Source: Comamonas sp. 26 (GTDB taxonomy: Bacteria; Pseudomonadota; Gammaproteobacteria; Burkholderiales; Burkholderiaceae_C). From it: 64,000 nucleotides of DNA. A program made the position numbers and the translations under genes. The stretch lies in the NCBI RefSeq assembly GCF_002754475.1, contig NZ_PEFL01000001.1, positions 2,604,001 through 2,668,000 on the forward strand. Direction: 5' to 3'. Shown here piece by piece: positions 53,576 to 64,000 of this stretch (the first letter of the stretch is position 1; each line of letters starts with the position of its first letter). The notes below the pieces were generated by a model. It was not told the origin of the DNA and ran no database searches. It saw nothing but the letters and a program-made list of their open reading frames with translations.

Positions 53576-54445
53576 TCAATCGTCGTGCAGCCCACGCTCG
53601 TCGGGCTCATCTTTTGATGTGGACACAATGCTCACATGCTCGCCCTTGGCGCGGCGCCAGACGTAGATCACATAGCCAGAGATCGAGTAGCCGACGAACA
53701 CCAGGAACAGCATGGTTGCAGGCTCGATGCTCACCAGCGCCATCAGCAATGCCACGACCACCAGCGAGACAAAAGGCATGCTCTTGGCACCGCCAATGTC
53801 CTTGAAGCTGTAATACGGAATATTGGTGACCATGGTCAGGCCCGCAAACAGCGTGATGGCAAACATGATCCAGGACAGATCAGCTCGGTCTGTGGCGTAG
53901 CCACCAAACCAAGACATCACATCGCCAAAAATTGGCACATCGCGGTGAGACACCAGCAAGGCACTGGTCAGCCAGATAAAACCTGCCACCAAGGCCGCCG
54001 CCGCAGGCGAAGGCATGCCCTGAAAGTAACGCTTATCAACAACGGCCGTGTTCACATTGAAACGGGCCAGACGCAGTGCAGCGCAGGCACAGTACACAAA
54101 AGCGGCTAGCCAGCCCCAGCGACCCAGCGGGCGCAGCGCCCATTCGTAGGCAATCAGTGCGGGAGCCGCGCCAAAAGAAACCATATCCGACAGCGAATCC
54201 ATCTGCTCGCCAAAGGCACTTTGCGTGTGCGTCATGCGGGCCACGCGACCGTCCAGACTGTCGAGCACCATGGCGCAAAAAACGCCCACAGCCGCCAGTT
54301 CGAACTTGTTGTTCATGGCCATGACGATGGAGTAAAAACCTCCAAACAGCGCTGCCAGCGTGAACAAATTGGGCAGCACATAAATGCCTTTGCGCATCTT
54401 GCGCTGAGCGCCGCCTGCGTCGGCAGAATCATTGCTGTTTTGCAT
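53576..54445 (-). CDS. pssA: CDP-diacylglycerol-serine O-phosphatidyltransferase
   Basis: PssA makes phosphatidylserine, the precursor of phosphatidylethanolamine, in the inner membrane. The 289-residue protein has the CDP-alcohol transferase motif DG-x2-AR-x8-G-x3-D-x3-D (DGRVARMTHTQSAFGEQMD then SLSD) near 69-90 and seven or eight hydrophobic helices. I start at ATG 54445; an ATG 8 codons upstream is possible. It sits between ilvC and leuA, a common Burkholderiales order, though the usual psd neighbour is not present here. Confidence 0.92.
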   Translation of the reverse strand: MQNSNDSADAGGAQRKMRKGIYVLPNLFTLAALFGGFYSIVMAMNNKFELAAVGVFCAMVLDSLDGRVARMTHTQSAFGEQMDSLSDMVSFGAAPALIAYEWALRPLGRWGWLAAFVYCACAALRLARFNVNTAVVDKRYFQGMPSPAAAALVAGFIWLTSALLVSHRDVPIFGDVMSWFGGYATDRADLSWIMFAITLFAGLTMVTNIPYYSFKDIGGAKSMPFVSLVVVALLMALVSIEPATMLFLVFVGYSISGYVIYVWRRAKGEHVSIVSTSKDEPDERGLHDD

Positions 54446-54569
54446 TAAACAGACCTCCAGTGCTTGCATGTCATGCGCATGCAGCTATTAAAACCATAGT
54501 ATTTCAAGCAAAACCATCATAGCAATGCCCTGCCCCCAGTGTACCCGCCGCACACACTGCGCCCAGAAT

Positions 54570-54597
54570 GAAAAAGGCCACCTAAACGGTGGCCTCT
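54570..54597 (-). terminator. Terminator after ilvC
   Basis: Minus strand: GAGGCCACC and GGTGGCCTTTTTC pair around GTTTA, about 45 nt beyond the ilvC stop, separating ilvI-ilvH-ilvC from pssA. Confidence 0.8.
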
Positions 54598-54642
54598 TGC
54601 TGGCACAAGGTCATCCAGCTTTCGCTGAATGACTCGCGTGCA

Positions 54643-56216
<1,574 letters not shown>

Positions 56217-56295
56217 ACCCAGATTCCTCTTTTCGTCGCCCTCCCCTGACACCGGTAAGTACCAGGCTCGGCGAGCAATAGATTCGTCAAAAAAA

Positions 56296-56350
56296 CGCTA
56301 TTTAAAATATAGCTGCTTGCGCTTGATAGTTAATGGCTAGAGGCCGATTT
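56296..56350. repeat. Dispersed intergenic repeat, copy f (inside the ilv operon)
   Basis: CTATTTAAAATATAGCTGCTTGCGCTTGATAG then TTAATGGCTAGAGGCCGATTT-type sequence, the clearest copy of the family. It fills most of the gap between ilvI and ilvH, so it would be transcribed as part of the operon. Confidence 0.65.
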
Positions 56351-56371
56351 CATTCAAAACCGGCTCACGCA

Positions 56372-58159
56372 TTACAGATCGTCGGCGCCCAGCAGCATTT
56401 CCGTGATACCACGGCCAGCCTGCACCATGGGGAACACGTTTTCGGTGGGATCGGTGCGGAAGTCGAGGAAGACGGTCTTGCTCTCTTCACGCACGATACG
56501 ACGCGCCTCGCGCAGCGCGCCTTCCACATCCGCAGGCTTTTCGATCAGCAGGCCGCGGTGGCCATAGGCTTCAGCCAGCTTCACAAAGTCAGGCAGGGAG
56601 TCCATGTAGCTGCTGGAGTAGCGGCCCGAGTACTCAATTTCCTGCCACTGGCGCACCATGCCCAAGAAGCGGTTGTTCAGCGCACAGATCACCACCGGCG
56701 TGTTGTACTGCTTGCAGGTGGCCAGCTCCTGAATGTTCATCTGAATCGAGCCTTCGCCCGTGATACAGAACACTTCAGAGTCAGGCTTGGCTAGCTTGAT
56801 GCCCATGGCGTAAGGCAGACCCACACCCATGGTGCCCAGACCGCCAGAGTTGATCCAGCGACGGGGTTCATCAAAGCGGTAGTACTGGGCAGCCCACATC
56901 TGGTGCTGGCCGACGTCAGAAGTCACATAAGTGTCCGCATCCTTGGTCATCTTCCACAGCGTGTCGACCACGTACTGGGGTTTGATCACGTCGGGGTTGG
57001 ACATGTCGTAGGCCAGGCAATCGCGGCTGCGCCAGCCTTCGATGCTGCTCCACCACTGGCTCAGAGCACCTTCGTCGGGGCGCTGAGCAGATTCGCGCAG
57101 CATGGCGATCAACTCGACCAGCACATCCTTGACATCGCCCACGATAGGCACATCCACCTTCACTCGCTTGGAGATGGAGGAGGGATCCACGTCGATATGG
57201 ATGATCTTGCGCTCTACCGACATGAAGTGCTTGGGGTTGCCAATCACGCGGTCGTCAAAGCGGGCACCTACAGCCAGCAGCACATCGCTATTTTGCATAG
57301 CGTTGTTGGCTTCAATGGTGCCGTGCATGCCAAGCATGCCGAGGAATTTCTTGTCACTGGCTGGATATGCGCCCAGACCCATCAAGGTGCTGGTGATGGG
57401 GTAGCCCAGCATGTCGACCAGCGTGCGCAGCTCATTCGTTGCATTGCCCAGCAACACACCGCCACCGGTATAGATATAGGGACGCTTTGCCGTCAGCAGC
57501 AGTTGCAGTGCCTTGCGAATCTGGCCTGCATGACCCTTTTTGACGGGGTTGTACGAGCGCATTTCCACTTTTTCAGGATAGCCCGTGTACAGCGCCTTCT
57601 TGAAGGACACGTCTTTTGGAATATCCACCACCACGGGGCCGGGACGGCCAGTGCGGGCGATGTGGAAGGCCTTCTTCATGGTCTCGGCCAGATCGCGAAC
57701 GTCCTTGACCAGGAAGTTGTGCTTGACGATGGGACGCGTAATGCCCACGGTGTCGCATTCCTGGAAGGCGTCGGTACCAATGTAGTTGGTCGAAGTCTGA
57801 CCGGCCACCACCACCATGGGGATGGAGTCCGTATACGCTGTAGCAATGCCGGTGACCGCATTAGTCAGGCCGGGGCCGGATGTCACCAGCGCCACGCCCA
57901 CTTCACCGGTTGCACGTGCAAAGCCATCGGCAGCGTGCACAGCGGCCTGCTCATGGCGCACCAGCACATGCTGAATGCTGTCTTGCTTGTACAGCGCGTC
58001 GTAAATATAGAGAACTGCCCCGCCTGGGTAACCCCACAGGTGCTTAACACCTTCAGCCTGAAGAGACTTGATGAGGATTTCGGAGCCCATCAATTCCTGG
58101 GCGCCCTTGGGGGACGATGCTGCGGCTGCAGAGGCCAGCTCGGCTTTGGAGATTTCCAT
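56372..58159 (-). CDS. ilvI: Acetolactate synthase large (catalytic) subunit
   Basis: Forms acetolactate or acetohydroxybutyrate from pyruvate and 2-oxobutyrate. The 595-residue thiamine-diphosphate enzyme shows WGYPGGAVLYIYDAL with the catalytic Glu in RHEQAAVHAADGFARATG, SGPGLTNAVTGIATAY, the FAD domain (LLLTAKRPYIYTGGG), and the TPP motif GEGSIQMNIQELATCKQYN. Start ATG 58159; the TTG two codons upstream is less likely. The 140-nt upstream region lacks an obvious branched-chain leader peptide. Confidence 0.96.
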   Translation of the reverse strand: MEISKAELASAAAASSPKGAQELMGSEILIKSLQAEGVKHLWGYPGGAVLYIYDALYKQDSIQHVLVRHEQAAVHAADGFARATGEVGVALVTSGPGLTNAVTGIATAYTDSIPMVVVAGQTSTNYIGTDAFQECDTVGITRPIVKHNFLVKDVRDLAETMKKAFHIARTGRPGPVVVDIPKDVSFKKALYTGYPEKVEMRSYNPVKKGHAGQIRKALQLLLTAKRPYIYTGGGVLLGNATNELRTLVDMLGYPITSTLMGLGAYPASDKKFLGMLGMHGTIEANNAMQNSDVLLAVGARFDDRVIGNPKHFMSVERKIIHIDVDPSSISKRVKVDVPIVGDVKDVLVELIAMLRESAQRPDEGALSQWWSSIEGWRSRDCLAYDMSNPDVIKPQYVVDTLWKMTKDADTYVTSDVGQHQMWAAQYYRFDEPRRWINSGGLGTMGVGLPYAMGIKLAKPDSEVFCITGEGSIQMNIQELATCKQYNTPVVICALNNRFLGMVRQWQEIEYSGRYSSSYMDSLPDFVKLAEAYGHRGLLIEKPADVEGALREARRIVREESKTVFLDFRTDPTENVFPMVQAGRGITEMLLGADDL

Positions 58160-58423
58160 GATCAACCTTTGTGAATTTCTCTAACGAAAAACCTTCGGTG
58201 CCCTTAGCCTGAAGCCCTTGTGAGGCCGGTTTAGGACTTAAGACCACAAGCCATGGGCGTTTGTGTGTACGCCGGACCGTGATCCGTTTGCTTCTTTAAG
58301 TTGAGAACATTATCGCACTGCAACAAGACCTTCAAATGCAGTACACAAAAAAACATCAGTGGATGCGATAATCGACAGCTTTCCCACGGGCACTCCCCCG
58401 ATTTTTTCCAGGGTTACTCTCTC

Positions 58424-58993
58424 TTGGCCACAGAACAAGAACTGTCTGCATTCCTCAAAGGCGTAGAAAAGCGCGCATTCAAGCGCAGCTATTTTCACGT
58501 CCGCGATGAGGAGGCCGCCCTGGATATCGTGCAGGACAGCATGCTCAAGCTGTCCCAGCACTATGGGGACAAGCCAATCAATGAGCTGCCCATGCTGTTC
58601 CAGCGCATTCTCTCGAACAGCACGCTAGACTGGTTCAGGCGCCAGAAGACGCAAAAAGCCCTTTTCACACATTTCAGTGATCTGGAATCCTCATCAGACG
58701 ATGACGGTGGCTTTGACTGGCTGGAGACCTACGCCACCAATGCCGACGAGGCCGCTGCCCACAATGTGGAAAGCCTGACTGAGCGCAAGCAGACGCTGCA
58801 AAGTATCGAAAAAGAAATACAAGAGCTTCCAACGCGTCAACGCGAAGCATTCCTCATGCGTTATTGGGAAGAGATGGATGTTGCGGAGACCGCTGCAGCC
58901 ATGGGCTGCTCTGAAGGTAGTGTTAAAACACATTGCTTCCGCGCCATCCAAACATTGAGCAAGGCACTCAAGGCCAAAGGAATCGAGTTATGA
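58424..58993 (+). CDS. ECF-type RNA polymerase sigma factor
   Basis: A 189-residue sigma-70 family protein with region 2 (ELSAFLKGVEKRAFKRSYFHVRDEEAALDIVQDSMLK) and region 4 (LPTRQREAFLMRYWEEMDVAETAAAMGCSEGSVKTHCFRA), joined by an acidic linker. It should direct RNA polymerase to a small regulon. The start is uncertain: TTG 58424 gives the expected LATEQEL N-terminus after an AGGG, while a TTG at 58301 would add 41 unlike residues. Its stop overlaps the DUF3619 start (ATGA), so the two are coupled, as for many sigma/anti-sigma pairs. It is divergent from ilvI. Confidence 0.85.
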   Translation: MATEQELSAFLKGVEKRAFKRSYFHVRDEEAALDIVQDSMLKLSQHYGDKPINELPMLFQRILSNSTLDWFRRQKTQKALFTHFSDLESSSDDDGGFDWLETYATNADEAAAHNVESLTERKQTLQSIEKEIQELPTRQREAFLMRYWEEMDVAETAAAMGCSEGSVKTHCFRAIQTLSKALKAKGIEL

Positions 58994-59442
58994 AATCCGC
59001 GCCCACATTCCTGCAAGAACAGGCTGCCGACCGCTTCGCCCGTCATATCACGGCCCGTTTGAGTGAAGGCGAGGCTTTACTCCCCTACGAAGTGACCGAG
59101 CGCCTGCGTGCTTCGCGCGAGCGTGCCGTCTCTGAACGCCGCCGCGAAGCGACAGTGCTGCACGCGCAAACCAGTGCTGCAGCATCTTCCCAGGGCAGCA
59201 CCATGACCATGGGCAGCCCCAGTGAAGGCGCTGGCTGGTGGCGCGCACTGATCTCTGCCATCCCTGTGTTTGCGCTGATTGTCGGCTTGGTGATTTACAA
59301 CGCAGACACTGAACAAAGTATGCTGAGCGAAGTCACCGCAGTCGATACCGCTTTGCTGACTGACGACTTGCCACCCGCTGCATACGCGGATCCGGGCTTT
59401 ATTCAGTACCTCAAGACTTCAGCCTCCGCCTCAGAACACTAA
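58990..59442 (+). CDS. DUF3619-family membrane protein, candidate anti-sigma factor
   Basis: A 150-residue protein: about 85 cytoplasmic residues (FLQEQAADRFARHITARLSEG, LPYEVTERLRASRERAV), one membrane helix (WWRALISAIPVFALIVGLVIY, about 90-110) and a short outside tail ending in ADPGFIQYLKTS. DUF3619 proteins lie next to this sigma factor in Comamonadaceae. Topology and coupling fit an anti-sigma factor, but that role is my inference; no zinc-finger HxxxCxxC motif is present. Confidence 0.7.
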   Translation: MKSAPTFLQEQAADRFARHITARLSEGEALLPYEVTERLRASRERAVSERRREATVLHAQTSAAASSQGSTMTMGSPSEGAGWWRALISAIPVFALIVGLVIYNADTEQSMLSEVTAVDTALLTDDLPPAAYADPGFIQYLKTSASASEH

Positions 59443-59465
59443 ACAGCCCGCCGCACCCTGCATTG

Positions 59466-60278
59466 ATGCCTACTGAAAAGCGCTCCATCCTGAGTCCTAA
59501 CAACACCGCCGCCGTCATGGCGGCGGTGTTGTTGATGACTCTATCCTGGACAGGATGCAATGTGGTGCAGCAAGTCAGACTCGCTCCAAGTGCTGTGCCA
59601 CCTGCGACCATGGCTGCATCCAAGACCATGCACGTGGATCCATCCATGCGCCAGCGAGCCACGGCACAAGCCTCTGGCCCGCGCTGGGCAGAACTCAGCA
59701 GCCATCAGCGTCAAGTGCTTTCGCCGCTGGAAGAGCGCTGGCCTATGGTTGGTTCGGTACAAAAGCGCCGCTGGATTGCGCTGGCTGATGGTTTTGACAA
59801 GCTCAGCGAGCGCGAGCAGGAAAAATTGCGCGACCGTATGGAATCATGGTCTGGCCTGAGCGCAGCTCAGCGCAATCAGGCGCGCCTGAACTTTGCTATC
59901 ACCAACCGACTGGCGACAGACAAGCAGGCACAGTGGGAAGCTTATCAAGCCCTGAGTGATGAAGAAAAGCGCTTGCTTGCTTCCCGCGCCGCGCCCAAAG
60001 TGGTGACAGCCGCCCCGGCTATCAAGCCCGTGGCACCCAAGAAGCTGGCGCGCATTCCTGCAGCCACAGCCACGCCCAATACGGTGCCGAATCTGCCCAA
60101 GATTCCTCCAGCCACCATTCATCACCCGCCGCCAGCCGTACCTGCCACACCCGCGATGGTGGAAACGCACCCTGTGCGCACGCCCTCCATCATTGTGGAG
60201 ACCGCGCCGGTGGATATTCCACGCGCCACGCCCATCACGCTGCCGCCGCTGGATGCGCCAGCTCAAGACTTGCACTGA
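59466..60278 (+). CDS. DUF3106-family exported protein
   Basis: A 270-residue secreted protein. The N-terminus is a hydrophobic signal (AAVMAAVLLMTLSWTGCN), possibly a lipobox (WTGC, Cys31). The core (PRWAELSSHQRQVLSPLEERW, KRRWIALADGFDKLSEREQEKLRDRM, LSDEEKRLLASR) resembles DUF3106, a repeat of short charged helices, followed by a Pro/Ala-rich tail of about 90 residues. It shares the block with the sigma factor and DUF3619 genes and may be part of the same envelope response. Confidence 0.72.
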   Translation: MPTEKRSILSPNNTAAVMAAVLLMTLSWTGCNVVQQVRLAPSAVPPATMAASKTMHVDPSMRQRATAQASGPRWAELSSHQRQVLSPLEERWPMVGSVQKRRWIALADGFDKLSEREQEKLRDRMESWSGLSAAQRNQARLNFAITNRLATDKQAQWEAYQALSDEEKRLLASRAAPKVVTAAPAIKPVAPKKLARIPAATATPNTVPNLPKIPPATIHHPPPAVPATPAMVETHPVRTPSIIVETAPVDIPRATPITLPPLDAPAQDLH

Positions 60279-60339
60279 TCTAGCGCTGATGCAGCAATCA
60301 GAGCATCAAGGTCGCTGAGTCGCCACCTACAATGCCTTC

Positions 60340-60888
60340 ATGCAGCAAGATATTTCGATTGATGATGGCAGCTCAACACCCTCAAACACTCCTGATTTCA
60401 TAGCTCCCAGCCTTCGCCGCAGAATGGCTTGCTGGCTTTATGAAGGCATGCTGCTGTTTGGCGTGGTGTTTATTGCAGGCTATCTGTTCAGCACGCTGTC
60501 CCAGACCCGTAACGCACTCGACAACCGCCACTTGCTGCAAGCTTTCATGATGGTGGTGCTGGGCATTTACTTTGTCTGGTTCTGGAGCAAGGGCCAGACG
60601 CTGGCCATGAAGACCTGGCATATCCGCGTGGCGGATGCACAAGGCCGCCCTCTGACCCAGACCCGCGCCCTGCTGCGCTATGCCGCCAGCTGGATGTGGT
60701 GGCTGCCGCCTCTGGCGGTGCTCTATCCCTTCGGCCTTCCGCCTCTTGAAGTAATGGTGCTAATGCTGGGCTGGATTCTGATCTGGGCTCTGCTCAGCCG
60801 CTTTCACCCTAAAAAACAGTTTTGGCATGACGCCTGGGCTGGCACCCAGCTGGTGCATCAAGCCCCCGCACCTAAACGCATCCGCTGA
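60340..60888 (+). CDS. RDD-family membrane protein
   Basis: A 182-residue protein with the RDD domain: LRRRMACWLYEGMLLFGVVFIAG near 25-47, a middle helix (HLLQAFMMVVLGIYFVWFW), the TLAMKTWHIRVADAQGRPLT segment and RYAASWMWWLPPLAVLYPFG. Usually three to four helices in the inner membrane; function is unknown, sometimes linked to transport. Fourth gene in the sigma factor block. Confidence 0.85.
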   Translation: MQQDISIDDGSSTPSNTPDFIAPSLRRRMACWLYEGMLLFGVVFIAGYLFSTLSQTRNALDNRHLLQAFMMVVLGIYFVWFWSKGQTLAMKTWHIRVADAQGRPLTQTRALLRYAASWMWWLPPLAVLYPFGLPPLEVMVLMLGWILIWALLSRFHPKKQFWHDAWAGTQLVHQAPAPKRIR

Positions 60889-60899
60889 TATTGTTCCGC

Positions 60900-61298
60900 A
60901 TGACCTCTTCAACACCCGACCCCGTCAATCCCCAGAAAAGCCGCACCGGCCTTTCTCGCGTGCTGCATGCAGGCGCCTATTCGCTGGAGGGCCTCAAGGC
61001 AGGCTGGCACGAAAAAGCCTTTCAGCAAGAGGCTATCTGCGCTTTTATCATGATTCCTGCGGCCTTCTGGCTGGGCACAAGCTGGGAGCAGGTCGCCCTG
61101 CTGGCCGCAACAGTCACACTGGTTCTCATCGTCGAGCTGCTCAACACCGGCATTGAAGCCGCCATTGACCGCATTGGCCCCGAGTGGCATGAGCTGTCCA
61201 AAAAAGCCAAAGACATGGGCAGCGCCGCTGTCTTATTGTCGCTATGCCTTTGCGGCGCCGTCTGGGCTGCCGCCATTTATCACCGATTTATCGCATGA
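60900..61298 (+). CDS. dgkA: Diacylglycerol kinase DgkA
   Basis: DgkA phosphorylates diacylglycerol to phosphatidate, recycling lipid released during periplasmic glucan and LPS modification. The 132-residue protein has three helices and the signature EAICAFIMIPAAFWLG (Glu early in helix 1) and VELLNTGIEAAIDRIG, which holds the catalytic Glu. Start ATG 60900 after GATATTGTTCCGC; the TTG three codons upstream is less likely. Its stop overlaps the LOG-family start by 4 nt. Confidence 0.92.
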   Translation: MTSSTPDPVNPQKSRTGLSRVLHAGAYSLEGLKAGWHEKAFQQEAICAFIMIPAAFWLGTSWEQVALLAATVTLVLIVELLNTGIEAAIDRIGPEWHELSKKAKDMGSAAVLLSLCLCGAVWAAAIYHRFIA

Positions 61299-61888
61299 CT
61301 ACTCCAGCTTTCTCCATCTGCGTGTACTGCGGCTCGCGCCCCGGTACCAACCCTCAATTTACCGAAGTCGCCAAAGCCGTCGGCCGCTGGATTGGCGAGC
61401 GCGGCGGTCAGCTTGTCTATGGCGGCGGGCGCAGCGGCCTGATGGGCGTAGTGGCTGAAGCTACGCAGCAGGCAGGCGGCCGTGTGATCGGCATCATTCC
61501 TCAGGCCTTGGTCAATAAAGAACTGGCCAATCAGGCCTGCGACGAGCTGCATGTCGTCAAGAACATGCACGAGCGCAAGGCCATGATGGCCGAGCGCAGC
61601 GATGTCTTTGTGGCCCTGCCTGGCGGTATTGGTACCTTTGAAGAGCTGTTTGAAGTCTGGACCTGGCGCCAGCTGGGCTATCACGACAAGCCCATCGGCA
61701 TCCTCAACGTGGATGGCTACTACGACAGCATGCTGCAATTTCTGCAGTCCTGCGTCAGCAACGAATTTATGGGTGAATGGCAGATGGGACTCATCGAGAC
61801 CAGCTCTGACACAGACGCACTGCTACAAAATCTGGTGCAGAACGCGGGCAATCGACTAGATACGCCGCCGCTGCGTTCGGTCATTTAA
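61295..61888 (+). CDS. LOG-family protein (cytokinin riboside phosphohydrolase-like)
   Basis: A 197-residue Rossmann-fold protein with the LOG motif PGGIGTFEELFEVWTW (PGGxGTxxE) near 108-123 and SICVYCGSRPGTNPQF at the N-terminus. The family hydrolyses nucleoside 5'-monophosphates to a free base plus ribose phosphate; many bacterial members act on AMP or cytokinin nucleotides, and others were mislabelled as lysine decarboxylases. It is coupled to dgkA by ATGA overlap. Confidence 0.9.
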   Translation: MTTPAFSICVYCGSRPGTNPQFTEVAKAVGRWIGERGGQLVYGGGRSGLMGVVAEATQQAGGRVIGIIPQALVNKELANQACDELHVVKNMHERKAMMAERSDVFVALPGGIGTFEELFEVWTWRQLGYHDKPIGILNVDGYYDSMLQFLQSCVSNEFMGEWQMGLIETSSDTDALLQNLVQNAGNRLDTPPLRSVI

Positions 61889-62001
61889 CCCCTGAACGGC
61901 TATGCTGCTGGCCCGAGGAAGACGACAGCCTTGGCTGCGCGGTGATTCACCTTAGAGGCCACCTCTATGATTAGCTCTCGCCCTCTTTAACGACCCTGAA
62001 C

Positions 62002-62031
62002 AAAAAAGCCAGACTCAAGGTCTGGCTTTTT
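62002..62031. terminator. Bidirectional intrinsic terminator
   Basis: AAAAAAGCCAGACT and AGGTCTGGCTTTTT pair with A and T tracts, between the convergent LOG and glnB genes. Confidence 0.88.
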
Positions 62032-62053
62032 GCTGGGTGGGCGGCATGGCTGC

Positions 62054-62404
<351 letters not shown>

Positions 62405-62443
62405 TCAATAGATTGAAATCGGCAACGCGCCAGAGGCTTGGCC

Positions 62444-64000
62444 TCAGGCACGGAATTTGTTGGTTATCGGGTAGCGCCAGTCTTTGCCAAAACTGCGCAC
62501 CGTTACACGTGGACCGACGGGTGCCTGGCGACGCTTGTGTTCATTGATTTGTATCAGACGCGTGACGCGCTCCACATCAGCGGCTGCAAAACCCTTGGCC
62601 ACGATGGAGCTTACGCTCTCATTATTTTCCATGTAGTGCGTAACGATGGCGTCCAGCACCTCGTAGTCAGGCAGGCTGTCCTGATCTTTCTGGTCCGGGC
62701 GCAACTCGGCGCTGGGAGGGCGCGTAATGATGCGATCAGGAATGGGATCGAGCCCTGTGCCAAACGGGTCATGGGCATTGCGCCAGCGCGCCAGCGCAAA
62801 AACTTCGGTCTTGAGCACATCCTTGATGGCAGCAAAACCGCCAGCCATATCGCCATACAGCGTGCAATAGCCAGTCGACATTTCGCTCTTGTTGCCCGTA
62901 GTCAGCACCATATGGCCAAACTTGTTGCTCATGGCCATGAGCAGCGTGCCGCGAATGCGTGCCTGCAGGTTTTCTTCGGTCGTGTCTTCAGCACGGCCCG
63001 CAAATGTGTTGGCCAGCGCGGCCTTGAAGGTCTCGAACTGCGGCGCAATATCAATTTCTTCGTGCTGCACGCCCACACGCTCAGACATTTCACGGGCATC
63101 CAGCCAGCTGATGTCGGCGGTGTAGGGCGAAGGCATCATCACCGTGCGCACCTTGTCCGCGCCCAGCGCATCTACCGCAATAGACAGCACCAGCGCCGAA
63201 TCCATACCGCCCGACAGGCCAATGAGCGCACCGGGAAAGCGATTCTTTCCCACATAGTCGCGCACGGCCAGCACCAGCGCCGACCACAAAGCGTGGTGAT
63301 GGCTGAGCGATGGTTTGACTTCGCCCATCAGGCTGACACGGCCGTCCACCAGGTGGGCAGCCAACAGTGGCAAGTCTTCTTCAAAAGCCGCAGCGCGTGC
63401 GGCCAGTTGGCCATTGGCTTCTACGGCAAACGAGCAACCGTCAAAAACAATCTCGTCTTGCCCCCCCACCAAGTGGGAATACACGACAGGCACCGCATTT
63501 TCAATAGCACGTTGCGCAATCACTGCCTCGCGTTCAGCCGGTTTTCCGCTGTGGAATGGCGATGCATTGATGACCACCAGCAACTGCGCGCCAGCGGCCA
63601 CGGCAGCTTGAGCCGGGCCGACATGCCAGGCGTCTTCGCAAATCAGCAAGCCAACCTGAATGCCCGCGACATCCACCACGCAAGGCGTATTGCCTGCGGA
63701 GAAGTAGCGCTGCTCGTCAAACACACCAAAATTAGGCAGCAGCTGCTTGAAATAATGGGCAATCTGCTGACCATCACGCAGCACGCTGGCAGCGTTGAAC
63801 AGTTGGCCCCCATCACGCAGCGGGTGACCGATGACCAGCGCCAGACCCGGCCATTGGGCGCTGGCCGCCTGCAGTTCTAGCAGCGCCGCATCACAGGCAT
63901 CAAGGAAGGCGGGGCGCAAATAAAGGTCTTCAGCCGCATAGCCGCACAGAGCCAGCTCGGGAGTCAGCAACAGGCGGGCACCGTTGGCATAAGCTTCAGC
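62444..64000 (-). CDS. nadE: NAD+ synthase, glutamine-hydrolysing (5' end outside window)
   Basis: Converts nicotinic acid adenine dinucleotide to NAD+, using glutamine as nitrogen source. The visible part starts mid-nitrilase domain (TPELALCGYAAEDLYLRPAF; catalytic Cys in LLICEDAWHVG), and continues into the synthase with the ATP-binding loop LIGLSGGMDSALVLSIA and GNKSEMSTGYCTLYGDMAGG. The frame is open to the right edge, so the true start lies beyond 64000. It precedes glnB. Confidence 0.95.
   Translation of the reverse strand, partial: AEAYANGARLLLTPELALCGYAAEDLYLRPAFLDACDAALLELQAASAQWPGLALVIGHPLRDGGQLFNAASVLRDGQQIAHYFKQLLPNFGVFDEQRYFSAGNTPCVVDVAGIQVGLLICEDAWHVGPAQAAVAAGAQLLVVINASPFHSGKPAEREAVIAQRAIENAVPVVYSHLVGGQDEIVFDGCSFAVEANGQLAARAAAFEEDLPLLAAHLVDGRVSLMGEVKPSLSHHHALWSALVLAVRDYVGKNRFPGALIGLSGGMDSALVLSIAVDALGADKVRTVMMPSPYTADISWLDAREMSERVGVQHEEIDIAPQFETFKAALANTFAGRAEDTTEENLQARIRGTLLMAMSNKFGHMVLTTGNKSEMSTGYCTLYGDMAGGFAAIKDVLKTEVFALARWRNAHDPFGTGLDPIPDRIITRPPSAELRPDQKDQDSLPDYEVLDAIVTHYMENNESVSSIVAKGFAAADVERVTRLIQINEHKRRQAPVGPRVTVRSFGKDWRYPITNKFRA

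Noticed and set aside
56903..58174. Long plus-strand frame opposite ilvI
   Set aside because: Antisense shadow of ilvI; no recognisable motif.
58166..58423. Branched-chain leader peptide upstream of ilvI
   Set aside because: The only short frame there encodes MACGLKS, lacking the Ile/Val/Leu codons expected of an attenuator.
62438..63880. 480-codon plus-strand frame opposite nadE
   Set aside because: Antisense shadow of nadE, which has clear nitrilase and synthase motifs.

Overview
The window reads as chromosomal DNA of a betaproteobacterium of the order Burkholderiales, most likely family Comamonadaceae (Comamonas or a close relative). The reasons are gene content and order: an aerobic cobalamin cluster using a CobN plus ChlI/ChlD-type chelatase, EarP beside an EF-P with arginine 32, a Bug-type periplasmic binding protein, an ilvI-ilvH-ilvC-pssA-leuA block, a sigma factor/DUF3619/DUF3106/RDD block, and a short dispersed intergenic repeat I associate with this family. 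The genus is inferred, not shown.

Layout. 1-3.1 kb is a decayed accessory patch: a PRC-barrel pseudogene, a small exported protein, a lipoprotein, an rdgC remnant, a GNAT acetyltransferase and two tandem IS5-family (IS903-like) fragments. 3.2-24.4 kb is a vitamin B12 region with two cobalamin riboswitches on the minus strand. One lies before a TonB receptor gene (broken here by a 1-nt frameshift) followed by btuF-btuC-btuD and a CbiX/ferredoxin fusion. The other lies before a small ORF, then cobW-cobN-chlI/D-cobG-cobH-cobI-cobJ and cobL-cobE-cobM-cobF, with cobK inserted in reverse. Together these cover precorrin-2 to hydrogenobyrinate plus cobalt insertion; cobA, cobB and the late adenosylation and nucleotide-loop genes are not in view. 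24.7-32.5 kb holds tRNA-Gln, infA, a broken lacI, a divergent lysR/transporter pair, two tRNA-His genes and ppiD. 32.4-39.5 kb holds a half tRNA-Val, small envelope proteins, uspA, a MocR regulator, tRNA-Val, HU, pgsA and uvrC. 39.6-44 kb is a LysR-linked CoA-transferase/lyase/Bug operon. 44-50 kb holds earP-efp, aat-bpt (N-end rule), an IclR regulator and a PBP7-like peptidase. 50-58.2 kb is branched-chain amino acid synthesis with two different leuA genes and a leucine attenuator. 58.4-64 kb holds the sigma factor block, dgkA, a LOG-family gene, glnB and the 3' part of nadE.

The most notable signal is recoding in the cobalt chelatase gene. An A7 slippery run at 11240-11246, a 7-nt spacer and an 11-bp stem-loop (11196-11232) sit at the end of the ChlI-like frame. 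A -1 shift there joins it exactly to the VWA-domain frame, so one gene should give both the small (ChlI-like, 360 aa) and medium (ChlD-like, 575 aa) chelatase subunits. This kind of chlD frameshifting has been described in the literature; here the full signal is visible. Other points: a 17-residue leader peptide with five leucines plus a terminator upstream of leuA; a tRNA-Val 3' half with its own terminator about 3.7 kb from the intact gene; cobL and cobK start codons that overlap head to head; several independent pseudogenes; and at least six copies of the intergenic repeat.
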